Below, in pieces: positions 57,779 through 64,000 of a DNA stretch of 64,000 bases (its first letter is position 1; each line of letters begins with the position of its first letter). This DNA is from Scilla litardierei. Lineage: Eukaryota > Streptophyta > Magnoliopsida > Asparagales > Asparagaceae. The stretch spans positions 166,725,079-166,789,078 of the forward strand of contig CM061141.1 of NCBI GenBank assembly GCA_030789695.1, given 5' to 3'. The translations under genes and the position numbers were made by a program. The notes beneath the pieces were generated by a model. The model saw only the letters and a list, made by a program, of their open reading frames with translations, searched no databases and was not told the origin of the DNA.

Positions 57779-60328
57779 CTAAAGAACCTGGGCACATGCA
57801 GCACCGGCGGCAATGTATTCCGCCTCGGTGGTTGAAAGTGATACTGAATTTTGCTTCTTGGAAAACCAAGAGACAAGAGAATTTCCTATAAAATGGCAAG
57901 TGCCACTAGTACTCTTCCTGTCGGATTTGCATCCCGCATAATCTGCGTCACTATATGAGATTAACTCATACGTGCTAGATTTTGGATAAAGTAATCCAAA
58001 GTCTAATGTGTAACTTAAATAGCGAAAAATACGTTTTACCGCTACTAAGTGAGAATCCTTAGGTTGAGACTGATAACGAGCACAAATACATACGGCAAAC
58101 ATAATATCGGGCCTACTAGCGGTAAGATAAAGTAAACTACCTATCATACCTCGATATAGACGAATGTCTACATCTTTTCCGCACGTATCTTTATCAAGAT
58201 GCGTAGTAGTGCTCATTGGAGTCTTTTTCCCGGAGGCACTCTCCATTCCAAATCGCTTTAGCAACTCCACAGTGTATTTCGTTTGGTGGATGAAGATTCC
58301 ATCGTTCATTTGGCGAATTTGGAGACCTAAGAAATATTTGAGCTCACCCATGTGGCTCATCTCAAATTGTTTCTTCATAACATTAGAAAACTCTTCACAA
58401 AGAGCAAAGTTAGTAGCACCGAAAATGATATCATCAACATAAATTTGAACTAAAAGAATATCATTATTCGAATGCTTAACAAAAAGTGTAGAATCGGCTT
58501 CTCCCATTTTAAAATTCAAATCCAAAAGAAAATTCTTTAGGCGATCATACCAAGCTCGAGGAGCTTGTCTCAAACTGTAAAGTGCTTTCTTTAGTTTAAA
58601 AACATGATTTGGAAATTTTTCATTAATAAAGCCCGGAGGTTGAGAAACATAAACTTCCTCAACGACATCTCCGTTTAAAAATGCACTTTTTACATCCATT
58701 TGAAATAGTTTGAAATTTTTATGGCATGCAAAAGATAAAAATAATCTAATAGATTCTAATCTAGCTACCGGAGCGAAGGATTCTTCGAAATTGATACCTT
58801 CGTCTTGTCGATAGCCTTGAGCTACTAACCGAGCCTTGTTCCGGACGACGATTTGGTTCTCATCGGTTTTGTTCTTGAAGATCCACTTCGTTCCTATAAC
58901 GGTGTGGTTCTTCGAAGGCAATAGAACAAGCTCCCATACCTCATTCCTCTCGAATTGAATGAGTTCCTCCTCCATGGCAAGGATCCAAGCACTATCTTCG
59001 CACGCTTCATTTATATTCTTTGGCTCAATCGAGGAGGCAAAGGCACAATTGGCGAAGTGGTGGACTTGCGATCTCGTCTTGACTCTATCATGAATATTGA
59101 CAATGACTTGCTCATGGGGATGGTCACGAACCGTATGAAGCCGTCTGGGAATTCCCTGATCACTAGGAACATTCTCAACAACCTCATTAGTCGGGTTAGT
59201 ATCAATAGAATCAATAGAATCAATAGACTTAGAATTATCAATAGAATCACATAAAACATTCATTGAATCATCATCATTTGAAATTCTAGAAGGAATAAAA
59301 TTTTCATTAAAAGAGACATATAGTGATTCCTCGATCGTCGAGGATCTTTTGTTATATATCCGGTAGGCTTTGCTACGTGAGGAATACCCAACAAATATCC
59401 CCTCATCCGATCTCGGATCAAACTTGTCCAAATTTTCATAAGTGTTTTTAATAAAACATTTCGCACCAAAAACACGAAAATGTTTAACTTGAGGCAATCT
59501 ACCAAACAACAATTCATAACAAGTTTGTTTGGTGCCGGGCCTCAAAAGTATTCTATTAAACACATAGCAAGCGGTGTGTACCGCTTCCGCCCAAAATTGA
59601 TGGCCAAGTTGGATATCATCGAGCATTGTGCGAGCACACTCCACAAGCATTTTATTCTTTCTCTCAACAACACCATTTTGAGGGGGTGCACGAGGGAAGG
59701 AATACGTGTGTGTAATTCCAAGATCATCACAAAAATTTGAGAAAGACTCATTCTCAAATTCACCTCCATGATCACTACGAATAGTGACAATGGTGGTTCC
59801 GATGAGATTTTGTACTTTCTTCACAAATGTTGTGAAGTTTTCAAAAGCTTCATGTTTATTACATAAGAAAAATACCCATGTAAATCTCGAAAAATCATCT
59901 ACGATGACAAGCCAATATCTAGCATTTCCTAAAGAAGCAACTCTAGTTGGCCCAAATAAATCTAGATGAAATAGCTCTAGAGGCCGTTTATTAAAAATGC
60001 TTTTCTTATGTTTAAATGAAGATTTAGGAAGCTTGCCTCGTTGACATGAGTCACAAAAACTTTTCTTTTCAAATACAAGCTTAGGAAAACCTTTAATGGA
60101 ATTTAATTTTGAAAGCTTAAAAAGTGTTCCAAAGTTCACATGAACAAAGCGTCGATGCCATAAGTGTTGTTCACTTGTGTTGGCAACGAGACATTGTTCA
60201 TATGACTTAGGAAGATCCAAAATATAAATATCTTTATGGCGTGTGCCGGAAAATAATAAATCATTATTAACATTATTAAAAATGTGACACCAATCCTTTC
60301 GCAAAGCTAACTTTGTAACCTTTGTCAC
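57779..60328 (-). CDS. pol: pre-integrase zinc finger, integrase, reverse transcriptase, RNase H (truncated)
   Basis: 849 residues in one frame. Residues 56-95 hold the HHCC zinc finger ([10 protein letters not shown]...CDSCQRGK). The integrase core has D123 (FHLDLFGP), D186 (RSDHGGEF) and E222 (NGVVERKN), a DD35E triad. Reverse transcriptase spans about 465-710, with YVDDI at 630-634. RNase H holds DADYAG (794-799) and TEAEY (834-838). The ORF ends in a TAG just after CAQVL, inside RNase H, leaving its last 95 codons as a separate open stretch. The start is set by an open frame, not a true initiator: upstream protease lies in another frame, showing a shift near 60290. The enzymes would copy the element RNA and insert the DNA in the nucleus. 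Confidence 0.95.
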   Translation of the reverse strand: MTKVTKLALRKDWCHIFNNVNNDLLFSGTRHKDIYILDLPKSYEQCLVANTSEQHLWHRRFVHVNFGTLFKLSKLNSIKGFPKLVFEKKSFCDSCQRGKLPKSSFKHKKSIFNKRPLELFHLDLFGPTRVASLGNARYWLVIVDDFSRFTWVFFLCNKHEAFENFTTFVKKVQNLIGTTIVTIRSDHGGEFENESFSNFCDDLGITHTYSFPRAPPQNGVVERKNKMLVECARTMLDDIQLGHQFWAEAVHTACYVFNRILLRPGTKQTCYELLFGRLPQVKHFRVFGAKCFIKNTYENLDKFDPRSDEGIFVGYSSRSKAYRIYNKRSSTIEESLYVSFNENFIPSRISNDDDSMNVLCDSIDNSKSIDSIDSIDTNPTNEVVENVPSDQGIPRRLHTVRDHPHEQVIVNIHDRVKTRSQVHHFANCAFASSIEPKNINEACEDSAWILAMEEELIQFERNEVWELVLLPSKNHTVIGTKWIFKNKTDENQIVVRNKARLVAQGYRQDEGINFEESFAPVARLESIRLFLSFACHKNFKLFQMDVKSAFLNGDVVEEVYVSQPPGFINEKFPNHVFKLKKALYSLRQAPRAWYDRLKNFLLDLNFKMGEADSTLFVKHSNNDILLVQIYVDDIIFGATNFALCEEFSNVMKKQFEMSHMGELKYFLGLQIRQMNDGIFIHQTKYTVELLKRFGMESASGKKTPMSTTTHLDKDTCGKDVDIRLYRGMIGSLLYLTASRPDIMFAVCICARYQSQPKDSHLVAVKRIFRYLSYTLDFGLLYPKSSTYELISYSDADYAGCKSDRKSTSGTCHFIGNSLVSWFSKKQNSVSLSTTEAEYIAAGAACAQVL

Positions 60329-60602
60329 AAAGTTGGCTTATTGAAATAAGATTGTGGTTTAAACCATTAACAAGATAGACATCACTAATTAAAGGTTTAG
60401 ATGGGTTACCCACTTTACCAATACCGACGATGGTTCCGCTCTCGTTGCCTCCAAAGATTACACGGTTCCCATTAGCAATGGGCACCACTCCGGAAAGCAA
60501 TTGAGCATCGCCCGTCATGTGTTTTGAACACCCGCTATCGAGTATCCACCCATCCTTGGAGCCAAATTTAACTTTGTTGCTCCGTTTGTTTTTCTTGAGT
60601 AC
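60276..60602 (-). pseudogene. protease segment, out of frame with gag and pol
   Basis: The frame reads WILDSGCSKHMTGD (DSG active-site triad at 60535-60549), then GIGKVGNPSKP and [17 protein letters not shown], the classic Ty1/copia aspartic protease and linker. It is in frame 2 while gag and the later pol are in frame 1, and it is bounded upstream by a TAG, so at least two shifts and additional stops separate it from its neighbours. Confidence 0.85.
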
Positions 60603-60655
60603 CTAAAGATGATTATATCATTTCATGGTACCCAAGGTCATTGGGTCCTCAAAGG

Positions 60656-62089
60656 TTAGACCTTTGGAAGCCAAGTCCAATTGGACTTAGACTTCAAAAT
60701 ATAATTAATATTATCCACTACATTCAAAAAATAATCATTCATGTAGATTTGTTTTTCATCCATATTTGTGTCCTTTGGGCTCCAAATTGAGAATATTTTG
60801 GGAGCCTTAATCCTATTGGAAGCATGCATGCTTTGTTGATTTCTACGTGATGCATGTCGTGGATAGGTAAAAGGAACATGATGAAATGGTGCATATGAAT
60901 AATTATTCATATGACGATGTGGGTGAACATATGCATGTGAGGGAACACGTGCGTGAGGGTGTCTCACATGTTGTGCATGTGCCCGTGAATGTGTAGCATA
61001 GAAATCATCATATGAGTGAGCCGGTGGAGTAGGACGTGTGTTCCTACGTGGCATGGTATTTGTGTACATGTAGGCATGACCCTTCTTTGGAGGTCCACCC
61101 AAAGTGGGTTTCTTTCCAAAAGAGGGTGTGTGCGAAGTGGAAGCACCATTGGTAGATGAACTATCAATAGAGTGTTTGCTCCCACTCGGTGAGGCATCGG
61201 AAGTAGGCCTAACAAAGGTAGTGGCCGATTTGGATGAACTCCCCATCGTATACCCCAAGCCAATGTGGTGATTGGCCGGAAGTAATTCATTTAGGATGTT
61301 ATCCAAATGGTTCTTACCCTTATTGAATTTATTAATTCGGCCTATATTGCACTCATATTTCTCGGTGAGAGAATGCATCGAAGCACCCAATGTGGACACT
61401 TGCGATGTCAGCGCATAAACACGAGACTTGAGATTTTCATTCTCAATACTCAAAGTCGAGATTTGAGAAGTCAAATCCGCTATCTTATGTTCATCCGAAT
61501 CCTCGATGCTAACATGTTCAAGTTTAGATTTGAGATTAACAATCTCATTTCTTAACTCTTCAACAACGGTGTCGTTGTTGGTGATGATAGTTTTAGGTGA
61601 GGTTTGGATGCTAACTAGCTCATCTTTAGTCTTAGTATATCGTTCAACTAATTTAGCATATCTATTCCATATTTGCTCATTAGCTAGTCTAAGGTCATTC
61701 ATAGTTACCTCATCGCTTTCATCCTCACTATCATCGGAGGCGGGTTCTTGAACATTTTCCTCGTTAGCCATGAAACATACGTGCGCTTGCTCCACTTTCA
61801 CATCATCCGACTCCCCGCTTGAAGAGTCATCTTCGGAATCGGTGAAACCGACAAATCCTTTCTTGTAGCCTTTCTTATACTTCTTCGATTTGTCGTACTT
61901 CGGTGCCTTCCACTTTTCCTTTTGCTTGTTTTGTGGACAATCCGCTTTGATGTGTCCTGGCTTATTGCATTTAAAGCACAAAGGAGGAGAGGCGTTAGTA
62001 GAAGTAAATTTAGATTTGCCTTTGAAGTTACCTTTTCGGAAGAAGCGATTGAACTTCTTTGCCATGAGGGCAATGGATTCCATGTCCAT
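60656..62089 (-). pseudogene. gag, C-terminal part with zinc knuckle
   Basis: 477 codons in frame with the N-terminal gag ORF. Residues 35-55 hold a CCHC zinc knuckle (CFKCNKPGHIKADCP) for RNA binding. It is followed by a Lys-rich stretch and Ser/Asp/Glu-rich acid region (DSEDDSSSGESDD), a coiled-coil region with NEIVNLKSKLEH and ENENLKSRVYAL, and a His/Arg/Pro-rich tail. Together with the N-terminal part gag reaches about 740 residues, long for Ty1/copia but usual for Sireviruses. A TAG at 62099 separates the two parts. Confidence 0.85.
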
Positions 62090-62098
62090 TTCGTCTTC

Positions 62099-62890
62099 CT
62101 AGTCCTCGTCATCGGTAGAGGTGGATGGAGCCGCCTTGAACGCAATCGCCTTTTTCTTAGGCACGTCTTGGTTCAAGTAAGACTTCATCTTCTCTTGTAA
62201 CTTCACCTTGCTATCCTTGCGTATCTCGTATGACATTAAAGTACCCATTAATTGAACTACGGTATACTTGTTCATATCGTTACCTTCCTCGATGGCGAAG
62301 GTACGCTTTTCCCAACTAGAAGGAAGTCCTTCGATAAGCTTCGAACATTTCTCCTTTTGGGTGTAGGTTTTGCCGAGAACCTCTAACTCGTTTATGATGT
62401 CGACGAAGCGAGCATAATACTCCTTCATCTTCTCACACTGTAGCATATGAAACATCTCGTAATCTTTATTAACTACAACGAGTTTAGAGTCTCTTACCCT
62501 ACTCGTCCCTTCATGTAAGATGAGGAGGGAGTTCCAAATTTGATATGCACTCTTACATGTGCATATCTTATTGAAGTCCTCGGGCTCCAATGCGCATTGC
62601 AAGGCGTTCATTGCCTTGGCATTGCTTACCTCCGCGGCGACCTCCGCGGTTGTCCATTTCTCGAAATCTTCTTCGGCGGACGCGACATACTCCTTCATTG
62701 TGGTCCTCCATAGTGAAGCACTCCGGAGGAAAGTTTCCATCCGGCATTTCCAGTACCCGTAGTTGGTACCGTTGAAGAATGGAGGCCTCGTTGAGGAATG
62801 TCCTTCCATTACCGAAGAAGCTCCTTCACAGTTCTTGAAAGTGCTATAATCCGAAGGTGGACGCACGGTCTTGTTGTCGTTGGCAGACAT
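62099..62890 (-). CDS. gag, N-terminal part
   Basis: 263 codons from ATG at 62890, just after the primer site, to TAG at 62099. PPFFNGTNYGYWKCRMETFL is the N-terminal motif of plant copia gag, and the following WNSLLILHEGTSRVRDSKL to IEGLPSSWEKR matches the retrotransposon gag core. It forms the particle in which the RNA is copied. The stop lies right before the in-frame continuation with the zinc knuckle, so the product would lack RNA binding. Confidence 0.92.
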   Translation of the reverse strand: MSANDNKTVRPPSDYSTFKNCEGASSVMEGHSSTRPPFFNGTNYGYWKCRMETFLRSASLWRTTMKEYVASAEEDFEKWTTAEVAAEVSNAKAMNALQCALEPEDFNKICTCKSAYQIWNSLLILHEGTSRVRDSKLVVVNKDYEMFHMLQCEKMKEYYARFVDIINELEVLGKTYTQKEKCSKLIEGLPSSWEKRTFAIEEGNDMNKYTVVQLMGTLMSYEIRKDSKVKLQEKMKSYLNQDVPKKKAIAFKAAPSTSTDDED

Positions 62891-62903
62891 AGCTTAGTAT
62901 CTG

Positions 62904-62915
62904 GCTCTGATACCA
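62904..62915 (-). promoter_or_regulatory. primer binding site, initiator-methionine tRNA
   Basis: TGGTATCAGAGC on the minus strand, two bases after the CA end of the 5' LTR. It complements the 3' end of plant initiator Met tRNA, the usual Ty1/copia primer. Confidence 0.93.
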
Positions 62916-62917
62916 AA

Positions 62918-64000
62918 TGTAATGCCCTGAAAGCTACTGCACAAGTACTAGAGGGGGGTGAATAGTACTTTAAAAATAACAAGGAGTACAATTCCTAATT
63001 ATCGTGCAAACTACTACCAACAAATGCGGAAGCTAAAATTGACAACAACAAATATTCAATGCTAACAATTGATATGATGGGTTCGGATCCACCCAAGTCT
63101 CCCCGACTTGTTCCCGGTGATCCTACGTCCCAGAACACCCGGATCCCCTCCGGATGCTTAGGTTAGAAACCCTAACCCAAGATTTCCACTATGAATACCT
63201 TGTGAAAAACCTTCACAAGATCAAATCATACAATCAATAACAATAGTGAATCCCACAACCCGGGATCACAACCTTCACTCACAACCGAGAGAATCAATAG
63301 CAATAAATGAGTTTATATGAAATAAACAACTTACCACAAACCTTATACCTTGAGTATTCTTACCAAATTAGGGCAAGGAGAGATTTGAGGAAGGAGAAGT
63401 CACCAAGACCTAGCACCACCAATATGAGCAGCAATGTGTGCCTAGGAATGAATAGGAGACTTGAATCAAGCAATAGCTTGGATGGCTCAACAAGAACAAG
63501 GTTCTCTCAAGATGGATTCTAGATCTCAAATGAGAGAGAGAATGATTTCTTGTGAGGAAGAGAGCTTTGGAAATGAGTTTCAATCTCTAACTCTTTCAAT
63601 CTGAATAAGGCTCTCAATAGCAGCTCTAACCTTGAGAGAAACGACCAAGCTTTGTATTTATAGGGTCCCACAAAATCGAGCTAGGTCAACTCCCAACGGT
63701 TGGAAATCTGGAACAATTAGTCGGTCAAAGAACAACCACTGACCGACTAGTTCATCAACTAGTCGGTCGATGAAACAACATGAACCGACTAAAGGATGAA
63801 CAGTGAACAGATGAAATTTCAGACCTAAAGAACTAGTCGGTCCAAGAAGACTTTCCGACCGACTAGTTTCTCAACTAGTCGGTCGGTCAGTTAACTTAGA
63901 CCGACTAAGAGTCAAAAACTATTAGTCTGAATACAAATTGATTTAGTCGATCTAAGAACAAATGTTGACCGACTAGATCATCAACTAGTCGGTCACCAAA
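62918..64000 (-). repeat. 5' LTR of the Sirevirus-type element (partial)
   Basis: 1083 bp aligned to 52240-53320 with about 27 substitutions and three small indels. It holds a TATA box at 63654-63662 and the start of the palindromic array from about 63715. The rest lies beyond the window. Confidence 0.93.
63654..63662 (-). promoter_or_regulatory. LTR TATA box (5' LTR copy)
   Basis: TATAAATAC on the minus strand, identical in context to the copy at 52975. This is the one that would start the genomic RNA. Confidence 0.65.

Larger units (their letters stand above)
52240..64000 (-). mobile_element. Sirevirus-type Ty1/copia retrotransposon (5' LTR cut by the window edge)
   Basis: It runs on the minus strand: 5' LTR from beyond 64000 to 62918, primer site, gag, protease, integrase, reverse transcriptase, RNase H, an extra ORF, polypurine tracts, and the 3' LTR at 53968-52240. 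The pol order PR-IN-RT-RH defines Ty1/copia. Long LTRs, a very long gag, an extra ORF after pol and repeated AGGGGGAG tracts point to the Sirevirus (SIRE/Maximus) lineage. LTR halves compared over about 1.08 kb differ at roughly 27 sites (about 2.5%), so the insertion is older than the LARD-like element. Several nonsense codons and shifts show that this copy is defective. Confidence 0.93.

Overview
The window is nuclear DNA of a flowering plant. It is AT-rich and has no bacterial-type operons, RNA genes or CRISPR array. It holds LTR retrotransposons with plant-type signals, many Helitrons that end in a GC hairpin plus CTAG, foldback MITEs, and short pieces of plant genes with intron-like borders. 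I see no intact host gene. Species cannot be told from the sequence.

Layout. 1-2225: a possible last exon, then non-coding DNA. 2226-11831: plus-strand Helitrons in near-tandem (3126-6358, 6535-9976, 9977-10775, about 10786-11084) with palindromic MITEs and TA microsatellites. They carry a broken LRR receptor-kinase fragment and the start of a histone H2B gene. 11853-17774 and 38623-44502: two arms of a large inverted duplication (about 5.9 kb, about 99% identical by eye). The right arm may be the 5' part of a giant minus-strand Helitron whose 3' end lies at 17775. Between the arms are plant exon fragments (a SPIKE1/DOCK exon is the clearest) and a 12.7-kb LTR element at 24306-37012. That element has 3171-bp LTRs differing at about five sites, a GGCCC target duplication, no coding capacity, and a related solo LTR nested inside it with its own CCCAT duplication. 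44573-49671: minus-strand Helitrons that mirror the left-hand order, carrying VDAC-like exons and a captured promoter with a signal-peptide start. 49681-50262: two foldback MITEs. 50263-52239: plain non-coding DNA.

52240-64000: a minus-strand Ty1/copia element of Sirevirus type, cut by the window edge. It has 1.73-kb LTRs, an initiator-Met tRNA primer site, long gag, protease, DD35E integrase, reverse transcriptase and RNase H, an extra ORF after pol, and several polypurine tracts. Its reading frames carry stops and shifts, so it looks non-functional. Its U3 carries five palindromic units spaced about 113 bp apart just upstream of the TATA box, and three related units sit between pol and the extra ORF.

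The genes form no pathway. The region is a nest of mobile DNA: Helitrons collected exon pieces and promoters, landed next to one another, and were later split by LTR elements. All coordinates and homology calls come from reading the sequence; nothing was searched.
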